Shown piece after piece: positions 1 to 7,399 of a stretch of DNA of 13,027 bases. The position numbers were made by a program, and so were the translations under genes. Numbering within the stretch: position 1 is the stretch's first letter; every line of letters starts with the position of its first letter. The notes under the pieces are model-generated. The model was given only the letters and a program-made list of their open reading frames with translations, searched no databases and had not been told where the DNA came from. Source of the DNA: Phycisphaerales bacterium UBA3158 (GTDB lineage Bacteria; Planctomycetota; Phycisphaerae; Phycisphaerales; SM1A02); the NCBI GenBank assembly GCA_002364555.1, contig DEYM01000073.1, forward strand, positions 1 to 13,027. The letters are read 5' to 3'.

Positions 1-153
1 ATCTCCAAACGGCTCATCAGTCATGGTGTTCGCGACTATCTTCATGTACGTGGCACTCCTCAGGAAGCCATCGAAGCGGTCGTGAACAGTCCGGAGCATT
101 TCGTGGATCCGAGCCGGATGGTGCCCTCGGGTGATTGGGAAACAACGTCCTGA
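1..153 (+). CDS. 3' end of an unidentified gene (partial)
   Basis: Frame 1 is open from the first base to a TGA at 151-153 and gives the last 50 residues of a protein whose start lies outside the window. The peptide begins ISKRLISHGVRDYLHVRGTP and ends in GDWETTS. It is soluble in character, with an amphipathic helix-like stretch (TPQEAIEAVV) and no membrane segment. I do not recognise the family. It lies 67 bases upstream of the preferred start of a lipid-linked sugar transferase on the same strand, so a role in surface glycan synthesis is possible but rests on position only. Codon use is similar to the downstream genes, which supports this being real coding sequence. Confidence 0.55.
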   Translation: MSKRLISHGVRDYLHVRGTPQEAIEAVVNSPEHFVDPSRMVPSGDWETTS

Positions 154-220
154 TCGATTCAGGTGGGACTGGATCTCCCACAGTCGGAGCGTCGTCTCCA
201 TTCGCCGGTACTATGAAAAC

Positions 221-1360
221 ATGGTCTGGCCGGTCCTCATCCTGTTGCCTGCAGCCTTCATCGTGAGCGTGATCCTGACCGGATGGCTCGTCCGAGTGGG
301 TCATGGCCTCGGTGCCATGGACTCGCCGGGTGCCCCCGGACACCTCAAATCAGTGCGTCGAATCCCCAACATCGGTGGCATGGCCATCGCCTGGCCGCTG
401 ATCATCTCGCTCGTCGTCGGTGTGCTGCTCGTGAACACATGCTGGGGATTTCTGATCTCCATCGTGCCCGCGCTGGAGACCTATGAATCACGTCTCGATC
501 AGACGACGCCGACCATTCTCGCCTTCGCGTTGGGACTGCTGGTCCTGCACGTGACCGGCTTGCTGGATGATCGCCGAAGCGTCGGTGCATGGCCCAAGCT
601 GCTGATTCAAGTGGGCATCGCCGCCGCCCTGGCGATCTGGTTCGATGTCAGGCTGCTGCGCATGATCGACGAATCGATCGGCATCGGTCCGGTACCCAGC
701 ATCATCATCACGATCGTTTGGATTGTCGTCATCACCAACGCCATCAACTTCATGGACAACATGGATGGCCTCGCTGGAGGGGTATCGGCCATCGCCGGTT
801 CCTTCCTCATGGCGGCGGCGATCCTCAACGAACAATGGTTCATCGCGGCGACGCTGGCGGTGCTGGTGGGTTCGATTCTTGGTTTTCTCGTGTACAACAT
901 CAATCCCGCGAAGATCTTCATGGGCGATGGTGGTTCCCTGGTGATCGGCTTCGCGCTGGCCGTTCTCGTTGCCAGAACGACGTTCTACAACCCCGCCGAG
1001 CAGGGGACCGGTCTGGGTACGGGCTGGTACGGCATCTTCATGCCGCTGGCGATACTGGCCGTGCCGCTCTACGACATGGTGACGGTGAGCGTGTTGAGGA
1101 TCTCCCAGGGGCGAAGCCCATTGATCGGGGACCAGCAGCATTACTCGCATCGACTCGTGATGCGCGGGCTCTCCAGACGGGGAGCCGTGTTCGTCATCTG
1201 GGGGATCGCTGGAATCACAGGAATTTCAGGTGTTTTCCTGGCACATCTGGCGCCCTGGCAGGCCATTCTGGTTGGCGTCCAGGTAGTGCTGATGCTGTTC
1301 ATGCTCGGAATTCTGGAACATGCCAGTCGACATTCATCGGGTGAAGAGTCGAATGGATGA
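221..1360 (+). CDS. Polyprenyl-phosphate sugar-1-phosphate transferase (WecA/TagO/MraY superfamily)
   Basis: An integral inner-membrane enzyme of the glycosyltransferase 4 (PNPT) superfamily. Members transfer a sugar-1-phosphate, often GlcNAc-1-P, from a UDP-sugar to undecaprenyl phosphate, the first lipid-linked step of O-antigen, teichoic acid or capsule synthesis. About ten hydrophobic segments are visible. Family motifs are present in order: the Asp pair D116-D117 (LLDDRR), N176-x2-D179-x2-D182-G-L, M234-GDGGS, and a cytoplasmic His motif HYSHRL at 307-312 where WecA-like proteins carry a His-rich loop. Length is 379 residues, near the usual 320-380. I chose ATG 221 because it puts the first membrane helix (VWPVLILLPAAFIVSVIL) at the N terminus. 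An in-frame GTG at 131 would add 30 basic residues and overlap the preceding gene by 23 bases; no strong ribosome binding site separates the two. The MraY role is unlikely because no murein genes are nearby. The exact sugar cannot be read from sequence. Confidence 0.9.
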   Translation: MVWPVLILLPAAFIVSVILTGWLVRVGHGLGAMDSPGAPGHLKSVRRIPNIGGMAIAWPLIISLVVGVLLVNTCWGFLISIVPALETYESRLDQTTPTILAFALGLLVLHVTGLLDDRRSVGAWPKLLIQVGIAAALAIWFDVRLLRMIDESIGIGPVPSIIITIVWIVVITNAINFMDNMDGLAGGVSAIAGSFLMAAAILNEQWFIAATLAVLVGSILGFLVYNINPAKIFMGDGGSLVIGFALAVLVARTTFYNPAEQGTGLGTGWYGIFMPLAILAVPLYDMVTVSVLRISQGRSPLIGDQQHYSHRLVMRGLSRRGAVFVIWGIAGITGISGVFLAHLAPWQAILVGVQVVLMLFMLGILEHASRHSSGEESNG

Positions 1361-3554
1361 TCCGGCAACTCACATCGACCGGGTGAACAGCCTCTTGAAT
1401 GGGTGGATCCTCACCGGCGTTGGTCTGATCGTCGGCAGCGCCGTCATCGGACTGACGGGAACCCCGATTGATCTTTCATGGTTCGATGTCGATCCTGCTT
1501 CGGTGGATCATCCTGCGCTGGGGCTGCTTCCTTCCCAACGTTTCTTTCTCGATGTGCTGATGCTCTTCGGAGCCGGACTCGTTTTCCTGATGAGCATGCT
1601 CCTCAGGCGATCCATCTCGTGGTGGATCCTGTTGCTGGCGATCCTGCCTGTTCCGATCGTCCTCTGGCATGGATGGAACGATCCCGCGGACCTCGAACAG
1701 GGAAGTGTCTGGATCGCCTCCATCATCGGCGCCGTCGCCCTGTCCCATGCTGCTCGCCATCAGTCGGCCAGATCCCTGGGACTGGCCCTGCTCATGGCCG
1801 GCCTGGCACCGTTGGTCTTGTGTTCGATCGGGCAGATGTTCTGGGAGATACCGGCCACCATCGCGTACTTCGAATCGAATCGCGAGGAGGTTCTGGCCAT
1901 GCAGGGTCTCGAACCGGGTTCCTCGGCGGCGCTCGTTCTGGAACGTCGTCTTCGCAACGCGGTTCCGACCGCATGGTTCGACAGCACGAATCTCCTCGCA
2001 AGCCTCATGGCGGCCGGTTCCTGTTTCTGGTTGTCGCTCACCCTCAGCGGCATGCGCAGCAAGCTTTCATCGGGTGTCGCCGGTCTATGTGGTTTCCTGG
2101 CGATTGCGATGGCGGCCATCGTGTTCGCCACCGGTTCGATCGGTGGTCTGGTCGTGCTCTTCATCGGCGTGTTGTTCCTCTTCGTGTACAGAATGCTTCC
2201 CGAGTCAAGATCGACTTGTGGCTGGTGGGCGATCGCTCTGGTTCTCCTGGCATTGATTGCCGCGCCGTTGGGTTCATTGCTGGGCGAGTTCCCCGGAGTC
2301 GACAGTCTTCTGATCCGGGGTGGATATGTTGCCGGTGCTGCGGAGATAACGGCCTCCTCGCCATTGGCCGGAGTCGGGCCTGCTGGATTCCAGAGTGCCT
2401 GGATGTCCGTTCGCGGCGATGGTTCCCCGGAGGAGATCGTCTCACCCCATTCCATGCCATGGGACTGGTTGGCGACCATCGGTCTGCTTTCATTGTGCTG
2501 GATATCGCTGGTGCTGATCGCGTTGTGGTGGTGCCTTGGCCGCGGTGATCGGATGGTTCAATCCCCGCGGGGTATTCACATCTCATGGGGTTTGTTCGCA
2601 TCGTTCCTGATCACGATGGCAAGCTTCCTTCTCCTTCAGTTCAACGAGATCGCCGTATTGGGCTCGGGCCTGATCCTGCTCAGGCTCCTTGGTTGGCTGA
2701 GCTTCATCGCCATGACTGCCTGGTTGCTGTGGTTGTGGAGGCGTGTTCCAACTGGAATGACGATGGGTGCGGCCGTCGCGGCACTGGTTGTCGTGATTCA
2801 TTCGCAGGTCGAGATGACCATTCAGCAATCGAACACCGTGCCATGGATTCTCTGCATGGTCGGATTGGCGGCCTCCTTGCCGGCGTGGAAGCACGAATCG
2901 GTCGATCGATGGATCACGGGCATGATCAGTGGTCTGCTGGCGATCTCGGTGGCGACGATCATCATCGTCATCGGTCTGATGCCGGCGTTGTTCTCCGAGC
3001 GGGTCGTGGAGTCGGCCGGGCGGCTCGTGCAGGAGACATCGATGAGCGGAAAGGGTTCGTCACTGCTCTCCGGCAGAACGGTCGCCGGCCGCATGCTTCT
3101 GGAGTCCGGGCTTGATCGTGGAGATCACCGTCTGCAGCTCCTGGCGGCTCAACAGATGTTCGCCGGGATTTCGATCTCGAATTCGCTGCCATCACCGCCA
3201 AGTCGTCAAAGTATCGACACTGTCAGGGCCTTCGTCATCGAGGTCTCGAGGAAGGTGTTCGAAGAAGAGGATTCGATCGAAGCGGGTCACCTGGCTCTGG
3301 CAGCCCTGCTGTTGCGAGATGATCCGAATGCGATTGCCGATGCGCTGCTGCTGGCGACGGACATTGCGGAACGAGATCCCGCCGGCATCTGGTCACAGCG
3401 ACATCTGGCGGATGTCCTGTGGGAGTCTGGTGAAGTTGATTTGGCAGGAATCGCCTATGAACGGGTGCTGCAGATCGATGATGCCCGCGAGATCGATCCA
3501 CTTCGACAGTTGTCGGAAGAGGATCGCGAACTCATCGAATCACGCATCGATTAG
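1353..3554 (+). CDS. O-antigen ligase/polymerase-like membrane protein with soluble C-terminal region
   Basis: A predicted multi-pass membrane protein of 733 residues. The first ~540 residues hold about a dozen hydrophobic helices. A large loop at about residues 330-370 carries GVGPAGFQSAW (from G340) and SPHSMPWDWLATIG (His at 366), the pattern seen in the extracytoplasmic loop of WaaL/Wzy O-antigen ligase family proteins, which join or polymerise undecaprenyl-linked glycans in the periplasm. The last ~180 residues are soluble and helix-rich (LALAALLLRDDP, LADVLWESGEVDLAGIAYER), suggesting TPR-like repeats, an extension found in some family members. I chose ATG 1353, whose codon overlaps the preceding gene's stop region (ATGGATGA), implying translational coupling. 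ATG 1320 would add 11 residues inside the upstream gene. Ligase and polymerase cannot be told apart from the sequence. Confidence 0.75.
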   Translation: MDDPATHIDRVNSLLNGWILTGVGLIVGSAVIGLTGTPIDLSWFDVDPASVDHPALGLLPSQRFFLDVLMLFGAGLVFLMSMLLRRSISWWILLLAILPVPIVLWHGWNDPADLEQGSVWIASIIGAVALSHAARHQSARSLGLALLMAGLAPLVLCSIGQMFWEIPATIAYFESNREEVLAMQGLEPGSSAALVLERRLRNAVPTAWFDSTNLLASLMAAGSCFWLSLTLSGMRSKLSSGVAGLCGFLAIAMAAIVFATGSIGGLVVLFIGVLFLFVYRMLPESRSTCGWWAIALVLLALIAAPLGSLLGEFPGVDSLLIRGGYVAGAAEITASSPLAGVGPAGFQSAWMSVRGDGSPEEIVSPHSMPWDWLATIGLLSLCWISLVLIALWWCLGRGDRMVQSPRGIHISWGLFASFLITMASFLLLQFNEIAVLGSGLILLRLLGWLSFIAMTAWLLWLWRRVPTGMTMGAAVAALVVVIHSQVEMTIQQSNTVPWILCMVGLAASLPAWKHESVDRWITGMISGLLAISVATIIIVIGLMPALFSERVVESAGRLVQETSMSGKGSSLLSGRTVAGRMLLESGLDRGDHRLQLLAAQQMFAGISISNSLPSPPSRQSIDTVRAFVIEVSRKVFEEEDSIEAGHLALAALLLRDDPNAIADALLLATDIAERDPAGIWSQRHLADVLWESGEVDLAGIAYERVLQIDDAREIDPLRQLSEEDRELIESRID

Positions 3555-3625
3555 CAAGAGGCCACTCGGTACGGATGAGCTGTATTCCATGATGAATGGA
3601 GCATGTGCCGAACTGTTCGGGAGTG

Positions 3626-5716
3626 CTACTTCCGTACTTCCCGCTGTGCATCATCCAGGGCCGCGATCACCTGATCGGACGTGTAGGCGGTTGATTGCCA
3701 TGGCTCCTTGAGTGGATCATTTGGACTCCAGATCGCCAGCAACGGGATGCCGGTCTGTCCGATCTCGTACATCAGTTCCCAGCCGTAGGCTGTTCGTGAC
3801 GTGTTGTCTGCGGTGAACATCACGATGCCGTCATCCTCTGCAAGTCGTTTCTTGACCGGATCCTGGTCAAGAACGGCTGCTTTCAGGGCTTTACAATTGA
3901 TGCACCATTCAGCGGTGAAATCGACAACAACGATTTTGCCTTGCTCCCTGGCGGCTTCGAACGTGATTGGATCGTAGGGATTCCAGATGGTCGTCAGAAA
4001 GGAACCAGCCGATTGGATTCTCGCCTGCTCCAGCGCCAGCCAGGTCTGATGAGCCTTGTTCGTTGCTCCTATGGAATACCAGATGGGGACGAATGCCATG
4101 ATGATCGCGGTACAGGTCCAGACCAGTCTCTGGACTGGATGCTTCGTGATCTGGAAGGTTCTCAAGCACAGCCACCCACCGGCCATCGTCAAGGCGAAAG
4201 CGATCGTCCACCAGTGGAGAAGCCGTGCCATCCACGGCTTCTCGGCGACAAGTCCAATCAATCCGGAGCCAATGAAGTACGCCGCTGCCGCGAGCAGCAT
4301 CAGACCCATGATCTGTTTCACGAGATCACTTGCGGGACCGGTTCGCGGAATACGTTCGACAAGCTTTGGAAAGGCGGCGAGTATCAAGTAGGGGGCGCCC
4401 ATACCGATTCCGATGGATCCAAAGATCATCAAGGTCATGAATGGAGGCAGTGTCGCAGCGCCGGCGAAGAGAGCGCCCGCAATGAATCCAAAGCATGGAA
4501 GACCCAGCACGGCTGTCATGACACCGAAGAGGAATGATCCCCAGGCATTGTCTGCCTTGGGGTTCACCATGTAAGCGGATTGGGGCAGTGAAAGGGTGAA
4601 GAGTCCCATGATGCCCACGCCCATGATTCCAATGACGGCACCGATGCCGAACGTCACCCACCAGATCCCAAAGATCCTGGAGGGATCGGTGACAGAGGCG
4701 AAGAGCACGACTGGTAGACCAATGGCGAGCCAGAATGCAAAGACTCCAAGAGCCATCCAGAGTCCCAGCGACATCGCGCGGCCCGGGGTGGCGGCATGCT
4801 GCGACAGGGTCATTATCTTGAGCGGGATCACGGGTAGCACACAGGGGGTGAGGTTCAGGATGAATCCTCCGATGATGCCAAGCAGCAAGAGCATCAATCC
4901 ACCGAGCAGCCCACTGGTTTTGGGAATTCGAAGACCAAAGAAGGAGGCGGTCTCGTCTTCCTGCATCGCAGTGGAGTTGGATTGGGAAGATTGTGATGAA
5001 TCAGTCGACTCGGAGGATGGCTCGCTTCGATCCAGGTCCATCACGATCGAATCGTCGTAGCCACCGAAGATGTCTGGATCAGGTGTTGGTGGCGGATTCT
5101 TCTCGAGGTATTCGGCTGAGACGATTTCTATCTCGACGGGTATCCCATATTCGTCCCAGCGACTGCCCTCGTCCGGTAGCGGGGTGGGGGCCAGGCACTG
5201 CGTGTCGTCACAGACCTGGAAGACAGGCTTGACCATCAAGGTCGTCTGGCCCAGTGGAGCATCCGGTGAGATGGTCAGGGGCACGAAGGCGATGGCATCT
5301 CCATCGAAGACCGAATAGGCGATCGGGTCACCGGTGAACCGAACCTGTATCTCATGAGTCTCAGGCCACTGGATGTACCGAGGATGTGGCTGAACCGGTC
5401 CATCTAAAGGCTGGAAGAGGAGTTGGGTCTTGATGTAATCCGATGGATCGCCCAGTTGAGGTGGAACCACGGGATCATTGGTGTGGATATGCCAATTGGG
5501 TTGATGCTTGAAGATGACCGCTAGAACGAGTTGCCCACCTGGAACCACTGTTCGAGCATCCGGTATGGCCTCCACGTCCACGCGATCGCGGGAATCGAAG
5601 AATTGGACTTCCTGCACCGCAGAAGGGGGTGTGAAGCCCGAAAAACCAAATCCGGGCCCATCTGTATCGGCGGGGCCAGCAAGTGCCAGAAGGGTCAGGA
5701 GGAGGGTAGAAAGCAT
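3626..5716 (-). CDS. dsbD: DsbD-family thiol:disulfide interchange protein
   Basis: A 696-residue inner-membrane protein that carries electrons from cytoplasmic thioredoxin to periplasmic thiols, for example for disulfide repair or cytochrome c maturation. All three DsbD parts are visible. A signal peptide (MLSTLLLTLLALAGPA) precedes an N-terminal immunoglobulin-like domain at about 40-205 with the Cys pair C169-DDTQ-C174. A Ser/Glu-rich linker follows, then about eight membrane helices at about 265-560 with C292 in NLTPCVLPVIPLK and C408 in GLPCFGF. A C-terminal thioredoxin-like domain (about 575-690) has the active site WCINC, C605 and C608, plus the cis-Pro region TGIPLL. The start at 5716 is preferred because it begins the signal peptide and has GAGGA ten bases upstream; a longer frame reaching 5824 would bury the signal peptide. 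The second membrane Cys lies in an unusual GLPCFG context instead of SPCT. It is convergent with the glycan genes and divergent from fliM, so probably transcribed alone. Confidence 0.92.
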   Translation of the reverse strand: MLSTLLLTLLALAGPADTDGPGFGFSGFTPPSAVQEVQFFDSRDRVDVEAIPDARTVVPGGQLVLAVIFKHQPNWHIHTNDPVVPPQLGDPSDYIKTQLLFQPLDGPVQPHPRYIQWPETHEIQVRFTGDPIAYSVFDGDAIAFVPLTISPDAPLGQTTLMVKPVFQVCDDTQCLAPTPLPDEGSRWDEYGIPVEIEIVSAEYLEKNPPPTPDPDIFGGYDDSIVMDLDRSEPSSESTDSSQSSQSNSTAMQEDETASFFGLRIPKTSGLLGGLMLLLLGIIGGFILNLTPCVLPVIPLKIMTLSQHAATPGRAMSLGLWMALGVFAFWLAIGLPVVLFASVTDPSRIFGIWWVTFGIGAVIGIMGVGIMGLFTLSLPQSAYMVNPKADNAWGSFLFGVMTAVLGLPCFGFIAGALFAGAATLPPFMTLMIFGSIGIGMGAPYLILAAFPKLVERIPRTGPASDLVKQIMGLMLLAAAAYFIGSGLIGLVAEKPWMARLLHWWTIAFALTMAGGWLCLRTFQITKHPVQRLVWTCTAIIMAFVPIWYSIGATNKAHQTWLALEQARIQSAGSFLTTIWNPYDPITFEAAREQGKIVVVDFTAEWCINCKALKAAVLDQDPVKKRLAEDDGIVMFTADNTSRTAYGWELMYEIGQTGIPLLAIWSPNDPLKEPWQSTAYTSDQVIAALDDAQREVRK

Positions 5717-5726
5717 GAATTGATGG

Positions 5727-5731
5727 TCCTC
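5727..5731 (-). promoter_or_regulatory. Ribosome binding site of dsbD
   Basis: The minus strand reads GAGGA here, ten bases before the ATG at 5716. It decides the start of the DsbD protein in favour of the signal-peptide methionine rather than the longer open frame. Confidence 0.55.
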
Positions 5732-5798
5732 GTCTGATGAAATCAGAGGTGGGATAGCGTTATCACACAAGCACGACTCAAGAGAGTTTCCCGTGCCT

Positions 5799-5806
5799 TC
5801 CGATAA
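5799..5806 (+). promoter_or_regulatory. Possible flagellar-sigma (sigma-28)-like -10 element before fliM
   Basis: TCCGATAA matches seven of eight bases of the FliA/sigma-28 -10 consensus GCCGATAA. Upstream, GAGAGTTT at 5782-5789 resembles the -35 consensus TAAAGTTT in six of eight positions, but the spacer is nine bases rather than about eleven. A transcript from here would begin roughly 70 bases before the chosen fliM start. The match may be chance, and the sigma factor of this organism is unknown. Confidence 0.25.
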
Positions 5807-5882
5807 GTCTAAGCATACCGCCATCTCACTGGCGAACGTCTGGCCTCGATCTCATCCGATCCATATTGGAGTTCGTTCTTCC

Positions 5883-6902
5883 ATGACCCTGTCTTCCAGC
5901 ATTCAGCATGAATTCGATACACAGGCGATATCCACACTCCAGACGACCAGGGGTGATCTGGACGCGGGTGACGAGGGCAGGATTCTCTATTCGATCGGTC
6001 GCCGCTCGGCTGTTCAGCCCCCGATCAGGCCATATGACTTCAAACGTCCCGAGCGAATCAGCCAGGACCAGCTTCGATCACTGAAATCACTTCATGAGAG
6101 CTTTGCCAGAAATTATGGCGGTCAGCTCACTGGTATGAGTCGGATGATCGTCGATATGGAAATTGAAGCTGCTGAGCAGATCTCCTACGCCGAATACATC
6201 AGCAGTATTGGCAACCCGACCTGCTTTGCCACCGTTCTGGCGCCTGAACTGGGTGGGCGGCTTCTGCTGGAAATGTCCAAAGAGGTGTATTACCCGCTCA
6301 TCGAGCGGCTTCTGGGAGGTGACGTCAATGGACCGATCATTCCAAGAAGAGCCTTGACGACCATCGAGACCCGACTGGCCAAATCGGTTCTTCATCGAGC
6401 CATGCAGCCACTCCATGATGCCTGGTCAGGTATTCGCTCGGTGAATTTCACCATCGATTCAGTCGAATCCAACCCTCAGATCGCCCAGATCGTTTCTCCA
6501 AACGAGGTTGTTCTGGCCATTCGCTTCAAGGCGGGCCTTTCCGGAGGCAGTGGTTCAATGAGCCTCTGTCTGCCCTATGCATTGATAGAAAATCTGATTG
6601 AGGACCTCGGAACACGGTCCTGGTCCGGATCAAGCGATGGTGGGGGTTCTTCGGAGCATGCCTCATCCGTTCAGAGCCATCTCTCCGATGCCGCGGTCGA
6701 GATATCAGCGATTCTGGCCTCTACGACCATCACATTGTCGGAACTTCGTTCAATGCAGCCCGGGGATGTGCTTCTCACAGGAGTTCCAACTACCTCACCA
6801 GCGACGGTTTGTGTGCAGGGGCGACCCAAGTTCGAGGGGCATCAGGGCCAGCATATGGGTCGAAGAGCTATCCAGGTTCTGGGTCAATCCAGCAGCAAAT
6901 AG
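5883..6902 (+). CDS. fliM: Flagellar motor switch protein FliM
   Basis: A cytoplasmic C-ring component that binds phosphorylated CheY and sets the direction of flagellar rotation, together with FliG and FliN. The N terminus contains IQHEFDTQAI (residues 7-16), a loose match to the LSQxEIDALL CheY-binding peptide. After a short linker comes PYDFKRPERIS, the entry to the CheC-like middle domain, which includes AAEQISYAEYISSI and ELGGRLLLEMS. The last ~75 residues form a SpoA/FliN-like domain (ITLSELRSMQPGDVLLTG to GRRAIQVL). At 339 residues the length is normal. ATG 5883 is chosen with GGAG at 5868-5871; a GTG at 5793 would add 30 residues not expected in FliM. It has no flagellar neighbours in this window: the flanks are dsbD (divergent) and the nusA operon. 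The family assignment is secure; the CheY-binding motif is degenerate. Confidence 0.93.
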   Translation: MTLSSSIQHEFDTQAISTLQTTRGDLDAGDEGRILYSIGRRSAVQPPIRPYDFKRPERISQDQLRSLKSLHESFARNYGGQLTGMSRMIVDMEIEAAEQISYAEYISSIGNPTCFATVLAPELGGRLLLEMSKEVYYPLIERLLGGDVNGPIIPRRALTTIETRLAKSVLHRAMQPLHDAWSGIRSVNFTIDSVESNPQIAQIVSPNEVVLAIRFKAGLSGGSGSMSLCLPYALIENLIEDLGTRSWSGSSDGGGSSEHASSVQSHLSDAAVEISAILASTTITLSELRSMQPGDVLLTGVPTTSPATVCVQGRPKFEGHQGQHMGRRAIQVLGQSSSK

Positions 6903-7132
6903 CGTTTTTCAGGCTCTCAGGGAGTATGAATACTCAAGTCGATGGGTGGTGGCCATTTGACTTGGTTGCGGGTGTCAGTGGGGCCAGATACAGTACGGAA
7001 TACGGTTTCTCGCGATCGCCGCGGGAGATTCTTCTTTATGAACATGTTCCTGGAGTCAACTGTGAACTACTCCGAGACATTTTGTGAAAGCCGTCATGAA
7101 GGTTGAAAGACCTGAGTGTGGTTACGTGGGTG
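6903..7132. other. Non-coding stretch after fliM
   Basis: No open frame with a plausible start, ribosome binding site and protein-like composition was found. A short perfect inverted repeat (GAGTAT and ATACTC, 6922-6935) lies 20 bases after the fliM stop. It has no T-tract, so it is at best a weak or Rho-assisted 3' end. A weak promoter-like pair, TTGCGG at 6966 and TACAGT at 6989 with a 17-base spacer, could serve the downstream operon, but the match is poor. Confidence 0.35.
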
Positions 7133-7154
7133 CAACGGATGATGTCATCCGTTG
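7133..7154. repeat. 22-base near-perfect inverted repeat
   Basis: The arms CAACGGATGA (7133-7142) and TCATCCGTTG (7145-7154) are exact reverse complements separated only by TG. As RNA this would fold as a strong 8-9 bp hairpin; as DNA it is a symmetric site suited to a dimeric binding protein. No T-run follows, so it is not an intrinsic terminator. Confidence 0.6.
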
Positions 7155-7265
7155 GCTCGACATTGCAGATGGTCCGCGCGTGTCTTTTCGTACAGGTGTC
7201 GCAGTGGTCTGAGTGAGCGTCCATCACGACGTTCGCTCGGATGACAAGACGTCACCGGGCAACCG

Positions 7266-7310
7266 CGGGCCACGGGCTGAAACCGGAAACGGTGACAAGT
7301 CCGTGGCCTG
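7266..7310 (+). promoter_or_regulatory. Stem-loop with GNRA tetraloop in the nusA leader
   Basis: Bases 7266-7277 pair with 7299-7310 over 12 positions, ten Watson-Crick and two G-U, with GGCCACGG against CCGTGGCC as the uninterrupted core. Inside, after a short internal loop, ACCG-GAAA-CGGT (7282-7293) forms a four-pair stem capped by a GAAA tetraloop. A GNRA-capped, nested hairpin of this size suggests selected RNA structure. Confidence 0.45.
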
Positions 7311-7368
7311 TCTAGTCCAGGGAGATCGCGAGGACGTAAACAAAGTGGCCTGGCCACCGGAAAATGGG

Positions 7369-7384
7369 CCCCGTGAATGCGGGG
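7369..7384 (+). promoter_or_regulatory. GC hairpin covering the G-run before the nusA start
   Basis: CCCCG (7369-7373) pairs with CGGGG (7380-7384) around a six-base loop. The 3' arm is part of the six-G run at 7381-7386, the only Shine-Dalgarno-like element before the nusA ATG and rather far from it (13 bases). The fold could mask ribosome access; this is inference. Confidence 0.3.
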
Positions 7385-7399
7385 GGATGAGCAACGACC

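Larger units (their letters stand above)
7133..7386 (+). promoter_or_regulatory. Candidate structured 5' leader of the nusA operon
   Basis: About 250 bases directly before nusA are unusually rich in complementary segments, several of which compete for the same partner. They include a 22-base near-palindrome (7133-7154), a nine-base long-range pairing (7143-7151 with 7238-7246), a long stem-loop with a GNRA loop (7266-7310), a repeated GTGGCCTG (7303-7310 and 7345-7352) with two possible GGCCAC partners, and a GC hairpin over the G-run before the nusA start (7369-7384). No known riboswitch or RNA family was recognised. The known precedent is autoregulation of nusA operons at the leader in E. 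coli; a similar role here is inference. A free-standing small RNA is an alternative. Confidence 0.4.

Noticed and set aside
131..220. Upstream GTG extension of the sugar-1-phosphate transferase
   Set aside because: It would add a basic 30-residue leader absent from the family and overlap the preceding gene; ATG 221 places the first membrane helix correctly.
1478..2548. 356-residue plus-strand open frame
   Set aside because: Out-of-frame shadow of the O-antigen ligase-like gene; Arg/Gly/Ser-rich composition and no membrane or domain pattern, while the overlapping frame has clear membrane helices and family motifs.
3608..3620. Inverted repeat CCGAAC-T-GTTCGG between the convergent glycan and dsbD genes as a bidirectional terminator
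   Set aside because: A realistic hairpin has only five pairs and a three-base loop, and no T-run follows on either strand. Could be Rho-dependent or chance.
6904..6908. Run of five T after the fliM stop as an intrinsic terminator
   Set aside because: The nearest upstream hairpin (CTGG with CCAG inside the fliM end) has only four pairs and is separated from the T-run by about a dozen bases.
7251..7335. RNase P, tmRNA, SRP RNA or a known riboswitch in the nusA leader
   Set aside because: The conserved landmarks I know (RNase P GAGGAAAGTCC, tmRNA 3' TTCGA arm, SRP tetraloop region, cobalamin box, GEMM core) are not present; only generic structure is seen.
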